Assembly (NCBI RefSeq): GCF_002904165.1
Contig: NZ_CVTD020000015.1
Coordinates: 248,001-312,000, forward strand
Origin: Herbinix hemicellulosilytica
GTDB taxonomy: Bacteria > Bacillota > Clostridia > Lachnospirales > Lachnospiraceae
Reading direction: 5' to 3'
DNA: 64,000 nt
The notes below the pieces were generated by a model. It searched no databases, had not been told where the DNA came from, and saw only the letters and a program-made list of their open reading frames with translations. Position numbers and translations under genes: made by a program. Below, piece after piece: positions 36,316-44,844 of this stretch. The first letter of the stretch is position 1, and each line of letters begins with the position of its first letter.

Positions 36316-37788
36316 CTAATTGCTTCTTTCAACAGTTACGCCTTCCGGCAGCCTGTAAAGTTCCACCAATGCCGGGTCAACCTGTTGAAGCGCAGCATTA
36401 TATTTGGCATCGATTTCTGCCATAATCGATTCCACATCGTTTAAGGCAGGATCTGTCCAAATCTTTGCAATTGCATCACGGTATGTATCACCCTCAAACT
36501 TGATTAAAGTATCGGGTACGGGAGCCATTGTAAAGATTTCATCAAAGTTTGCAAAAGCAGAGAAATTCTTCATGCTGGGCTCTTTAGTGGCAAGAGCAAT
36601 TGCCTCTTTTCTTACCGGAATATATAATCCTTCTTCATACATTTCAGCCGCATTTTTATCATCATAGAAGAATTCCAGTACCTTAAGAACCTTTTCGGGA
36701 TGTTCAAGGGCCCTCTTACCTACGCAAAGGAGGTTGGTAGGATTACCGAAAGCTTTATATTTAGGCTCTTGTCCGTCAAAAGTAGGAATATCTATAACTG
36801 CCCAGTCAATTTCTGCAGGGAATTGAGTGTTATATACAGCTACGTCGAAGCTTGCCGCACCCAACATACCTATTGTTCCTGCTGAGAATTGAGCTCTTAG
36901 CATATCGGCATCCATAGTTTCATATCCCGGAATTACACTGCCTTCTGCTACCATTTCATCAATGGCTTTAATTAACGGAACATAGTCAGAATATGCAAAT
37001 TGCATCTTCTCATAGTCAAATCCGTAATGACCTATGTTCTGGCCTGCCGGCATGGTATAGAAAGAAGAAATGGTCCAAAGTGCACTGGGTGCTATACCAA
37101 AACCGTAAGCCTTTCCACCGGATTTCTCAGTTATTATTTTTGCTACTCTTTTTACATCGTCCCATGTCTTGGGATAATCGGCTTCGGTAAGTCCGCATGC
37201 AGCAAATAAGTCTTTGTTTATTACAAATCCGTACGTAGTAAGGTTATAAGGAAGGGTATAAGTCTTTCCGTTAAATACATGAGCCTGATTAGCTACCAAA
37301 TCTTTATATTTGCTAAGCAGTTGTTCACTGCCTGGCAAGTCCTCAATAGCTACAAGATAATCTGCGTCAACAAAATCCTGCATCCATTTTGAGTCGGATC
37401 TGAAAAGATCAGGAGCTTCGCCTGCCTGAGCAGCAATCTTTATTGTGTCGGTATAATTGCTGCCGTAGACAGTATACTCAATGTAAATCCCCAGTTCCTT
37501 ACCGATTGTTTCGTTAAACTCTGCGATCTGCTTATCTCTCAATTCTTTCTCATGAGCATTGTCAGACCAAACCGTAATGGTTTCCATGACAACTTCTTCA
37601 TTAGCTTCTACTTTACTCTCCTCATTCTTGGAAGAAGTATCATCATTTTTCTGCTCAGTTTTATTACCGGTGTTGGTATTTGCAGGGTTGCTCTCAGATT
37701 TTGAGCATGCCGCAAATAAACCGGAAATCATAAGCAGCGCTAAAACTAATGCCATAAATTTTTGAGCTTTAAGTTTTTTGCTTTTCAT
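36316..37788 (-). CDS. Extracellular solute-binding lipoprotein, family 1 (first gene of locus)
   Basis: The 490-residue carbohydrate receptor has lipobox FAAC (Cys about 24 from this start), then an N/T/E-rich linker and the binding domain (ITVWSDNAHEKELRDKQIAEFN, LPYNLTTYGFVINKDLFAACGL). It is the promoter-proximal gene of the catabolic locus and the presumed main receptor for permeases 34350-36119. ATG 37788 is preceded by GGAGGG; the ATG at 37800 overlaps that site. An AT-rich upstream region contains TTGACA at about 37853-37858 but no well-spaced -10. Confidence 0.94.
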   Translation of the reverse strand: MKSKKLKAQKFMALVLALLMISGLFAACSKSESNPANTNTGNKTEQKNDDTSSKNEESKVEANEEVVMETITVWSDNAHEKELRDKQIAEFNETIGKELGIYIEYTVYGSNYTDTIKIAAQAGEAPDLFRSDSKWMQDFVDADYLVAIEDLPGSEQLLSKYKDLVANQAHVFNGKTYTLPYNLTTYGFVINKDLFAACGLTEADYPKTWDDVKRVAKIITEKSGGKAYGFGIAPSALWTISSFYTMPAGQNIGHYGFDYEKMQFAYSDYVPLIKAIDEMVAEGSVIPGYETMDADMLRAQFSAGTIGMLGAASFDVAVYNTQFPAEIDWAVIDIPTFDGQEPKYKAFGNPTNLLCVGKRALEHPEKVLKVLEFFYDDKNAAEMYEEGLYIPVRKEAIALATKEPSMKNFSAFANFDEIFTMAPVPDTLIKFEGDTYRDAIAKIWTDPALNDVESIMAEIDAKYNAALQQVDPALVELYRLPEGVTVERSN

Positions 37789-37953
37789 AAATCCCTCCAT
37801 AAATTAGATAAAATTGATATAGAACTTACCGACAATTCAATTATATATATAAAATGTCAATAAGTAAGATAGATTTTTTATGCAACTTGTATAGGGATTT
37901 TCCCATTTAACTCTAAAAAAGTTTGATAAAATATAGAACTTTTACACAAAAAA

Positions 37954-38006
37954 ATAAGCCGCATAACTTTTGCCTTATAATAAATGGCAAAATATATGCA
38001 GCTTAT
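37954..38006 (-). terminator. Rho-independent terminator of wzz copy 2
   Basis: On the minus strand ATAAGCTGCATATATTTTGCC pairs with GGCAAAAGTTATGCGGCTTAT with minor mismatches, followed by TTTTTTTG. It separates the polysaccharide locus from the catabolic locus. Confidence 0.82.
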
Positions 38007-38061
38007 CGTGTAATCAGCTATTGATATTATAAAGTTTTAATAATTATAAATATTGCTTTTT

Positions 38062-39096
38062 CTATTTTGATGTAAACCAAAATTCCTTTATAAATACTAC
38101 AACCACTGCAACCATGCCTCCCAGCACTGCCCCTATTAAAACATTCCTCATATTGTTCGGGCTTGATTTTCGGCTGGGTACAATAGGTTCTGACGGCAAA
38201 TATATATTGGTCTTTGCTATACTTTTAAATTCGTCATTTAGCACATCCCAGTTACCGTTTGATTTATAATCAGCTATTTTTTCTTTTACCGCATTCAGCT
38301 CATCCAGATACTGATTATAAACCGCCATATTATTTTCAATATTATTAATCGTTTGCTTATTTTCAATAATATTGCTCTCTATCTTGGTATAGTTCGGATT
38401 AATTATATTTTCAAGGATAACATAATCGCTGACGCCAGGATTATTATATAATTCTGACATAGCTTCTTTTTGATTTATAGTCTGGGGTGTCTGTGCCAGC
38501 AGGGCTTCGTTTTTGGCTAAGGTCTCCTTGGTTGTATTCAATGTAACTTCTAAAGAAGCCAAATCAACACTATATTTATTTATGTAATAATCCACAGCCC
38601 CTTCAACTGTCATCAGATCTATAAACTCATAATAATTATTAAATAACGCCTGAGCCAGTTCTTTGGCTTCCTGCGGATTGTCTGACGCAACTTTTATAAA
38701 GAAGCTATTTTGCTTGACATTTGCCTTGGTTTCAGGAATTTCAACAGTGATTCTGTCCCTCAATGATTCTATTGTCATATCCTCATAACCCATATCTATG
38801 ATGGTATGGGCTAAGATCTCAGAACTGGTAATTAAATTAATATACTGCTCGTTTGTAGTTATGGGTAAGGTATATCCTCCGTATTTTGTTAGGTATTTTT
38901 CCGGCATATTAATAATTATATTTAGCCTGGAATGATATACCGGTTTTATAAAAAATACACTGATTACACCGGTAAGAATTGCCGAAATTAAAGTGATGCA
39001 AATGATTAAAATTTTCTTTTTCCAAAAAACCATGAATAATTCTCTTAAGTCAATCTCGTCTGTCATCATTTGTTCTGTGTTATGTATTTCATCCAT
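38062..39096 (-). CDS. Wzz/CapA-type polysaccharide chain-length protein (copy 2)
   Basis: The 344-residue paralogue of the protein at 20374-21414 has the same layout: TM1 near 28-50, a coiled extracytoplasmic region, SEPIVPSRKSSPNN and TM2 near the end. It lies directly downstream of the polysaccharide locus but has its own promoter and terminator. It is the likely chain-length partner of the Wzy polymerase of this locus, which is disrupted here. No BY-kinase or phosphatase gene accompanies it. AGGAGA lies about 10 nt before the ATG. Confidence 0.9.
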   Translation of the reverse strand: MDEIHNTEQMMTDEIDLRELFMVFWKKKILIICITLISAILTGVISVFFIKPVYHSRLNIIINMPEKYLTKYGGYTLPITTNEQYINLITSSEILAHTIIDMGYEDMTIESLRDRITVEIPETKANVKQNSFFIKVASDNPQEAKELAQALFNNYYEFIDLMTVEGAVDYYINKYSVDLASLEVTLNTTKETLAKNEALLAQTPQTINQKEAMSELYNNPGVSDYVILENIINPNYTKIESNIIENKQTINNIENNMAVYNQYLDELNAVKEKIADYKSNGNWDVLNDEFKSIAKTNIYLPSEPIVPSRKSSPNNMRNVLIGAVLGGMVAVVVVFIKEFWFTSK

Positions 39097-39129
39097 AGTA
39101 ATTAATCTCCTTTATTTATTCCAAGGACT

Positions 39130-39158
39130 AGTATACAGGCAACAAGAATATTTTTCAA
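39130..39158 (-). promoter_or_regulatory. Promoter of wzz copy 2
   Basis: -35 TTGAAA (39153-39158), 17-nt spacer, -10 TATACT (39130-39135), just after the ugd stop. Confidence 0.8.
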
Positions 39159-39201
39159 GTCTAATAGATAATTTAAGGCAAAATTACTAAAATAAGATAT
39201 A

Positions 39202-40368
39202 TTAATCCCTCTGATACAGGTCCCTGGTATATACTTTATCCAATACATCCTTTAAATCATCTGACATACGGTTAGCTATTATAATATCACTTTGTTTCTT
39301 AAACTCATCCAAATCCCTTATAACCTTTGAATTAAAGAAACTGTCCTCTTTCATAGCCGGCTCATATACAATTACTTCTATGCCTTTTGCTTTAATTCTT
39401 TTCATTACACCCTGAACTGATGATTCTCTGAAATTATCCGAATTGGTTTTCATCGTCAGACGATATACACCCACCGTCTTCGGATTTTTCTTAATAATCA
39501 TATCGGCTATATGATCTTTTCTGGTGCGGTTGGCATCTACAATAGCCTGGATAAGATTATTTGGAACATCCGCATAATTTGCTAAAAGCTGTTTTGTATC
39601 CTTAGGAAGGCAATACCCTCCGTAACCGAAGGAAGGATTGTTATAATGATTCCCTATACGGGGATCTAAGCAAACCCCTTCAATAATCTGTTTTGTGTCA
39701 AGTCCTCTTACTTCCGCATATGTATCCAGCTCATTGAAAAAGGCAACCCGCATGGCAAGATATGTATTGGCAAAAAGCTTTATAGCCTCTGCTTCTGTCG
39801 GATTTGTATATAAAACAGGAACATCTTTCTTTATAGCGCCTTCAAGCAGTAAATTTGCAAAGACTTCCGCCCTTTTGGATTGCTCTCCCACAACTATTCT
39901 TGAAGGATAAAGATTGTCGTATAAAGCTTTTCCTTCTCTTAAAAATTCCGGCGAGAAAATGATATTGTCGGTTTCAAACATCTTTTTTACTTTTTCCGTA
40001 TAACCGACCGGTACGGTAGATTTGATTACCATAACTGCATCCGGATTAATGGAAAGAACATTGGCTATTACTGCCTCAACAGATCTGGTATTAAAATAGT
40101 TCTTTTCAGGATCGTAGTTGGTAGGTGTTGCAATGATGACATATTCTGCATCTTTATATGCCAAATAGTTATCTGTGGTGGCGGTAAGGTTTAAGTTTTT
40201 GTGTGCAAGATATTCCTCAATCTCATTATCTATAATAGGTGAACGGCGGTTATTGATCGTATCAACTTTTTCTTGTAGTACATCCACTACTGTTACTTCG
40301 TTATGTTGTGCTAGTAAGACAGCATTGGACAGGCCAACGTATCCAGCTCCTGCGACTGCGAGTTTCAT
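39202..40368 (-). CDS. ugd: UDP-glucose 6-dehydrogenase
   Basis: The 388-residue enzyme oxidises UDP-glucose to UDP-glucuronate with two NAD+. The NAD site is GAGYVG (7-12). The central domain carries [15 protein letters not shown], and the catalytic cysteine lies in [13 protein letters not shown] near residue 252. This shorter form is common in Gram-positive capsule loci. With the next gene upstream it would supply UDP-GlcA and UDP-GalA. GGAGG lies 9 nt before the ATG. A GDP-mannose dehydrogenase is the alternative, but YxNTLF-type features and the neighbour favour UDP-glucose. Confidence 0.92.
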   Translation of the reverse strand: MKLAVAGAGYVGLSNAVLLAQHNEVTVVDVLQEKVDTINNRRSPIIDNEIEEYLAHKNLNLTATTDNYLAYKDAEYVIIATPTNYDPEKNYFNTRSVEAVIANVLSINPDAVMVIKSTVPVGYTEKVKKMFETDNIIFSPEFLREGKALYDNLYPSRIVVGEQSKRAEVFANLLLEGAIKKDVPVLYTNPTEAEAIKLFANTYLAMRVAFFNELDTYAEVRGLDTKQIIEGVCLDPRIGNHYNNPSFGYGGYCLPKDTKQLLANYADVPNNLIQAIVDANRTRKDHIADMIIKKNPKTVGVYRLTMKTNSDNFRESSVQGVMKRIKAKGIEVIVYEPAMKEDSFFNSKVIRDLDEFKKQSDIIIANRMSDDLKDVLDKVYTRDLYQRD

Positions 40369-40456
40369 TGTACGACTCCTCCAAAATCTTGATTAATTTT
40401 ATATCTGCTATATTGCTGTATATAGTTTTATAATTTTTCATGGGAATAATCTTATA

Positions 40457-41476
40457 CTACTTTACATTATAATATTTTACATACCAATCAGTAAACCTTT
40501 GCAATCCTTCCTCAATAGAGGTCTTAGGCCTAAATCCTACCGTCACATGTAATCTGTCGGTAGATGCATAAGTTGCAGGTACGTCTCCGGCTTTTATAGG
40601 CTCAAATATTTTCTCGAAAACAACTTTCCTGCCCAAAGAATTACTAAGTGCATTTTCTAAAGCATTAATAAATGACATAAGTTTAATCGGGCAATTATTG
40701 CCTATATTATAAATCTTGTGGGCGGCGCTGTCATCGGTTGCTGCAGGTGGTTTATCAATTAACCTTATAATGCCTTCCACAATATCATCTATATATGTGA
40801 AATCACGATAAAGGTCATGCTCAAAATCTCCGTTATTAAATATCTTTATAGGCTCTCCTCTAAAGTATTTATCAGTAAAACTGAAATATGCCATATCCGG
40901 CCTTCCCATAGGTCCGTAAACGGTAAAAAATCTAAGTCCTGAAGCGGGTATTTTGTAAAGATGACTGTACGTATGAGCCATCAGTTCATTGGATTTTTTT
41001 GTTGCGGCATATAAAGATACAGGATTATCAACAAAATCGGTTTCTTCAAACGGCACTTTTTTATTTGAACCGTAAACCGAGCTTGAAGATGCATATATCA
41101 GATGTTCCACGGGATAATAACGGCAAGCTTCAAGTATATTAAAGAAACCTATTATATTACTATGCATATATACATCTGGATTCTCTATTGAATATCGTAC
41201 ACCGGCTTGTGCAGCAAGATTTATTACTACGTTTGGCTTGTACCCTTTAAAAACGTTAAAAATCTTTTCCTTATCTGCAATATCTTCTTTAATAAATGTA
41301 AAATAATCATACGACTGTAAATTTTTTAGTCGATCATACTTAAGATTAATATCGTAATAATCATTAATATTATCTATACCTATTACACGACATCCCTGTT
41401 CTAGAAGTCTTTTTGATAGGAAATACCCGATAAATCCTGCTGCTCCAGTTATTAAAATAATATCATTGTAAACCAT
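40457..41476 (-). CDS. UDP-glucuronate 4-epimerase (extended SDR)
   Basis: The 339-residue protein has the NAD site ITGAAGFIGYFLSKRLLEQG, then IDNINDYYDINLKYDRL, a segment characteristic of UDP-GlcA 4-epimerases. The catalytic YxxxK is YAATKKSNE, and RFFTVYGPMGRPDMA follows. It would convert UDP-GlcA from the adjacent dehydrogenase into UDP-GalA for the polymer. GAGG lies 5-6 nt before the ATG. The gene is less AT-rich than its upstream neighbours. Confidence 0.9.
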   Translation of the reverse strand: MVYNDIILITGAAGFIGYFLSKRLLEQGCRVIGIDNINDYYDINLKYDRLKNLQSYDYFTFIKEDIADKEKIFNVFKGYKPNVVINLAAQAGVRYSIENPDVYMHSNIIGFFNILEACRYYPVEHLIYASSSSVYGSNKKVPFEETDFVDNPVSLYAATKKSNELMAHTYSHLYKIPASGLRFFTVYGPMGRPDMAYFSFTDKYFRGEPIKIFNNGDFEHDLYRDFTYIDDIVEGIIRLIDKPPAATDDSAAHKIYNIGNNCPIKLMSFINALENALSNSLGRKVVFEKIFEPIKAGDVPATYASTDRLHVTVGFRPKTSIEEGLQRFTDWYVKYYNVK

Positions 41477-41549
41477 TTTTACCTCACTAATATTATTAAA
41501 AATAAAAATTGTAATACATAATGCTGATATAAAACTAACTAATGTAATA

Positions 41550-42545
41550 CTAGTTGTTATTATTAATGTTTTTGAAGTGATCTAAATGAAACATTTTAGT
41601 CCAGATATTTTGTTGTATCTTTCTATCATTAACCCCAGTTCTTATATAAGTTATAGAATAATTTTCTGGTATTTTTCTTATTGCTACTCGATAAGGTGAA
41701 ACTGATTCTATCTTATATTCATAATCTTCAAATATGAAGTCTAAGTTATCAAATTTATATTGAACACGCTTTTCTGGTAATTTATTAGTTTGCGATGTAT
41801 AAACATGATATAAAATATAAGTTTTTCCATTCTCGTCAAAATCAAAATTTTCAGTAGCAATCCAATATAATTTATCTTCATAAAAATAAACGTACATACC
41901 TATATCTTTCTTATAAAAGCATAATTGTCCATTTATAAAAACTTCTTTTATCAACTCTGACTCTATATTTAAAATAGGATAGTCAAAATCATTAGGATTA
42001 TAAGCATACAACGTATTATTTAATATAAATCGATTCGATGAAACCGTTTTTCTTACTTTAATATTATCAGATGAATTATTTACATCTTTATAGTCTATAT
42101 TAATTAAAATTTCATAAACATTATCCCTTTTTAATTTTTTTTCTTTAGTTGTTGCAACAAAACCTGAATTCGTAAAATCATACTCGCATTCAAAATATGA
42201 ATTTACATCATTTCTATTCATCTGCTCTACTTCAAGCCAAATTTCTTCATTATTTTCTATATTCTTTAGAAATACAGAAATTTCATTTTGTAAAGTATTT
42301 TTACCCAAAATAAATGCATAACCTTGTATAATTATTCTATCATTTTCGTTAACTACACTTTCTATTGAATTTATAAGATTAATATTATTTTCAATTGTAT
42401 ACTCTCTAAATTTTTTTATCTCAATTTTTTTATTAAATACATAAAATGTAAATATTATTATTAAACTCAAAACAATGCATACAATCAATTGCATAATAAA
42501 GCTAGTATGTATTTTATTAATAGTAAATTTAATATATTTTTTCAT
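41550..42545 (-). CDS. Unknown membrane-anchored protein of the polysaccharide locus
   Basis: I do not recognise this 331-residue protein. It has one membrane segment (about 17-38) after a short basic stretch, so most of it should be extracytoplasmic. The outer part begins INLINSIESVVNENDRIIIQGYAF, a beta-rich module resembling domains seen beside polysaccharide enzymes, and ends with a second beta-rich part. The gene is very AT-rich compared with the housekeeping genes, which suggests acquisition with the variable part of the locus. AAGGAG lies 6 nt before the ATG. A polymer-modifying or binding role is a guess. Confidence 0.6.
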   Translation of the reverse strand: MKKYIKFTINKIHTSFIMQLIVCIVLSLIIIFTFYVFNKKIEIKKFREYTIENNINLINSIESVVNENDRIIIQGYAFILGKNTLQNEISVFLKNIENNEEIWLEVEQMNRNDVNSYFECEYDFTNSGFVATTKEKKLKRDNVYEILINIDYKDVNNSSDNIKVRKTVSSNRFILNNTLYAYNPNDFDYPILNIESELIKEVFINGQLCFYKKDIGMYVYFYEDKLYWIATENFDFDENGKTYILYHVYTSQTNKLPEKRVQYKFDNLDFIFEDYEYKIESVSPYRVAIRKIPENYSITYIRTGVNDRKIQQNIWTKMFHLDHFKNINNNN

Positions 42546-42576
42546 ATATATCTCCTTATCCTATAAAATAATTTAT

Positions 42577-43344
42577 TTAATCTCTATATAAAAATTTTTT
42601 TATAATTTTTTTCCCTTTTATAAATATATTTCTACATTTTTTATATATATAAATTAAAACTCTTTTTACCTTCTTACTATTCCATTTAAAAAGTAAATTA
42701 ATAACAGGATAACGAGGTGTATTATATTTTCCATTTTTAAAATGCATTCTTATAACAGGTATTTCAATATTTCCATACTTATAATACAAATAGGATGCTC
42801 TATGTTGCCCATCTCTTATAGTATTTTGAAAATTAAAAAAAACCAAATATTGATTATTTAAAGGATAATTATATTTATCAATAGAAAATTTTATTTTTTC
42901 TAATCGATCAATATTAGTTTCTCCAATCATATTTTCTTGTTTATAATTTAAAAGTTCATTATTATCTCCATTTAATGCTTTTACAACACGTGAATATTTT
43001 AATGATTTTATTACTGGCATGCCTAAAAAATTTTTTGTTTCAACTAATATATCTTCTAATTTTATTTTTGAATATTCAATCTTTTCCAAATCCAATAAAA
43101 ATTGGCTTATTTCTGATAAAAATATAGGGTCAAAATTAGATGCATTAAAACCTTCTACATTAATTAATTCATTTAAAACATTAATTAACACTTTGTTTAA
43201 ATTTAATAACTCATCTATAGTTAAATCTACTCTAAAATCATCAAGATGTATATGAATTGCTTCTCCAATATTATCTTCAATTCTGATAATTTTTCCACTA
43301 GTTAATTTTTTTTCGGCTAGGTACACAACCCCTGGATTACTCAT
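42577..43344 (-). CDS. ParB/sulfiredoxin-like protein with N-terminal IHIH domain
   Basis: The 255-residue protein combines two visible parts. Residues about 10-65 (EAIHIHLDDFRVDLTIDELLNLNKVLINVLNEL) resemble the whole 72-residue protein at 44013-44231. Residues about 165-205 hold FNFQNTIRDGQHRASYLYYKYG, the DGxHR motif of the ParB N-terminal fold, which in other families works as a nuclease, CTPase or small-molecule kinase. The C-terminus is very basic and could bind membrane or polymer. The gene is very AT-rich. AAAGGAG lies 7 nt before the ATG. A phosphotransfer to a glycan precursor is conceivable but untested. Confidence 0.6.
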   Translation of the reverse strand: MSNPGVVYLAEKKLTSGKIIRIEDNIGEAIHIHLDDFRVDLTIDELLNLNKVLINVLNELINVEGFNASNFDPIFLSEISQFLLDLEKIEYSKIKLEDILVETKNFLGMPVIKSLKYSRVVKALNGDNNELLNYKQENMIGETNIDRLEKIKFSIDKYNYPLNNQYLVFFNFQNTIRDGQHRASYLYYKYGNIEIPVIRMHFKNGKYNTPRYPVINLLFKWNSKKVKRVLIYIYKKCRNIFIKGKKIIKKFLYRD

Positions 43345-43362
43345 TTTAAATCTCCTTTTACA

Positions 43363-44016
43363 TTAATAATCTTTAAATTGAATATAACTTTTAATTATTA
43401 ATTCATATTTATGTGATTTTAACAAATCAAGTAAATATGGAGTAAATTTAAAGAAAATTAATTCTAATTTCTGTTTAATATTATCAATTTTGGTAAAGCC
43501 TAACAATCTATCTATTTCATTTACGTAACCATCTTCAAATTTTTTCTTATCAAAAACACATCTTGTTAATAAATGTATTAATTGATCTTCATCTGACATC
43601 TCATACCAATTATAAATATTATTAATTTTTCTATTTATCCAAACACTATCATTTATTTTTTGATCAATGGGAATCCATTCTCTTCTATTTAAACTTCTAC
43701 ATGATAATTGATAACAGATATCTAAATTTATATTATTTTTGGTGAACATTTCAAATTTGTCCATATTATATAAGAAAATAAAATCTAATCCATTATCCAA
43801 AGGATGTTTAATTTTTTTCCATCCATTATTTTTAAGAAGATTATGTAATTTTTCTTTACTTGATGGATGTACTAAAATATCAATATCTTTATTTGCTTTA
43901 AAATTATTAGGTAACTCATTATTAATATTTCTTAATAAAACATATTTTACTTTATTATTATTTAACATCTCAAAAATTCTAAGAATATCACTAGAATTTA
44001 CATACAAATTTATCAC
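43363..44016 (-). CDS. Nucleotidyltransferase-like protein
   Basis: The 217-residue protein resembles uncharacterised nucleotidyltransferases: VKYVLLRNINNELP, then KDIDILVHPSSKEKLHNLLKNNGW, where the DID pair would bind metal. The following LDFIFLYNMDKFEMFTKNNINLDICY supplies another acidic residue. Such proteins transfer a nucleotide or sugar phosphate; partners are unknown. The GTG at 44016 abuts GAGGAG, so a TTG at 44007 is an equally good start. The 5' end overlaps the 72-residue protein gene by 4 nt, so the two are translationally coupled. Confidence 0.65.
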   Translation of the reverse strand: MINLYVNSSDILRIFEMLNNNKVKYVLLRNINNELPNNFKANKDIDILVHPSSKEKLHNLLKNNGWKKIKHPLDNGLDFIFLYNMDKFEMFTKNNINLDICYQLSCRSLNRREWIPIDQKINDSVWINRKINNIYNWYEMSDEDQLIHLLTRCVFDKKKFEDGYVNEIDRLLGFTKIDNIKQKLELIFFKFTPYLLDLLKSHKYELIIKSYIQFKDY

Positions 44017-44231
44017 TCCTCAATATTCTTCATACTTTTCATTTTATTTACAGCTTTATTAATTAGTGCTGCAAATTCTATAAACTCAGTTTCACTAAAA
44101 TTATACCTAATACGATTATTTTGAATATGAATATATCTCGGACCATTTTTAAATGTTGCTTTATTTAACTCTATTATTAAATTACAATCTCCAATTTTAA
44201 TTTCTTGTAAATTTTTTATTTTTTCGCCCAT
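44013..44231 (-). CDS. Small IHI-domain protein
   Basis: The 72-residue protein consists of one module (GPRYIHIQNNRIRYNFSETEFIEFAALINKAVNKM). It recurs as the N-terminal part of the 255-residue protein two genes downstream. No function is known to me. GAGG lies 6 nt before the ATG. It overlaps the end of wzx by 16 nt and the next gene by 4 nt, so it belongs to a compact translational block. The gene would only be transcribed past the IS element upstream. Confidence 0.6.
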   Translation of the reverse strand: MGEKIKNLQEIKIGDCNLIIELNKATFKNGPRYIHIQNNRIRYNFSETEFIEFAALINKAVNKMKSMKNIEE

Positions 44232-44608
44232 AATACACCTCTAAAAAAAGAATAAATTTCATTTTTAAACATAATACAAAAAATACCGATATTCAAAAAT
44301 AATACCAATAAATTACCACATAAATTTATTTTATTATAAAATATTGAATAAATTATAAAAGAGCATAATGGTATTATAAAATATAAATAACTAATTTTTA
44401 AATTAATATATTTCTTTAATAATAAAATACGTATTAATACTGATATTGAAAACCCTAAAGTTAGTGAAAAACTTGCTCCATTTACTCCATAAGGTCTAAT
44501 TAATAAATGACATAACAGTACATTAACTATAGCACCAGCCATAGTCGAAGTAAATACATGCTTTGTTAGCATTATACTACCGAAAATACTACCCAAAAAA
44601 CCATTTAA
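44216..44608 (-). pseudogene. wzx: wzx flippase, C-terminal fragment (cut by IS copy 1)
   Basis: About 129 residues beginning LNGFLGSIFGSIMLTKHVF, with four membrane segments, form the end of a Wzx-type lipid-linked oligosaccharide flippase. Joining it to 46056-47057 with one TAA target duplication removed gives ...TISVLNGFLGSIFG... in one frame and a protein of about 463 residues, the usual Wzx length. The ORF extends about 20 nt into the IS but has no function of its own. Confidence 0.9.
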
Positions 44609-44706
44609 TATAATGCCCCCCATTGTCAAGACAATTTTTCAGCTTTTCTAAGTTAGATTCTCCTTTCTTTAAATTTCTATATTTTACATTTATTTACTAT
44701 GTCTGA

Positions 44707-44800
44707 GGATGTCAAGGGCGAGCGTAAGCGAGTTCATCTTGACCCTTGACATCCAATACACATACATCATTTTTCTTTCCGGTCTGTCATGACAGACCGG
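44707..44800 (-). repeat. Hairpin pair in the noncoding tail of the IS
   Basis: Two inverted repeats lie between orfB and the IS end. GGATGTCAAGGG (44707-44718) pairs with CCCTTGACATCC (44743-44754). A perfect 22-nt palindrome lies at 44779-44800 (half-site CCGGTCTGTCA). The same pair occurs in copies 2 and 3. They may stop transcription into or out of the element. Confidence 0.8.
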
Positions 44801-44844
44801 CTGCCTTCCGGCGAGGACGGGGTTTGGGGCAGAGCCCCAAGGTT

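Noticed and set aside
44216-44629. Separate small membrane protein beginning MTMGGII
   Set aside because: Its first eight residues come from the IS end; it is the tail of wzx.
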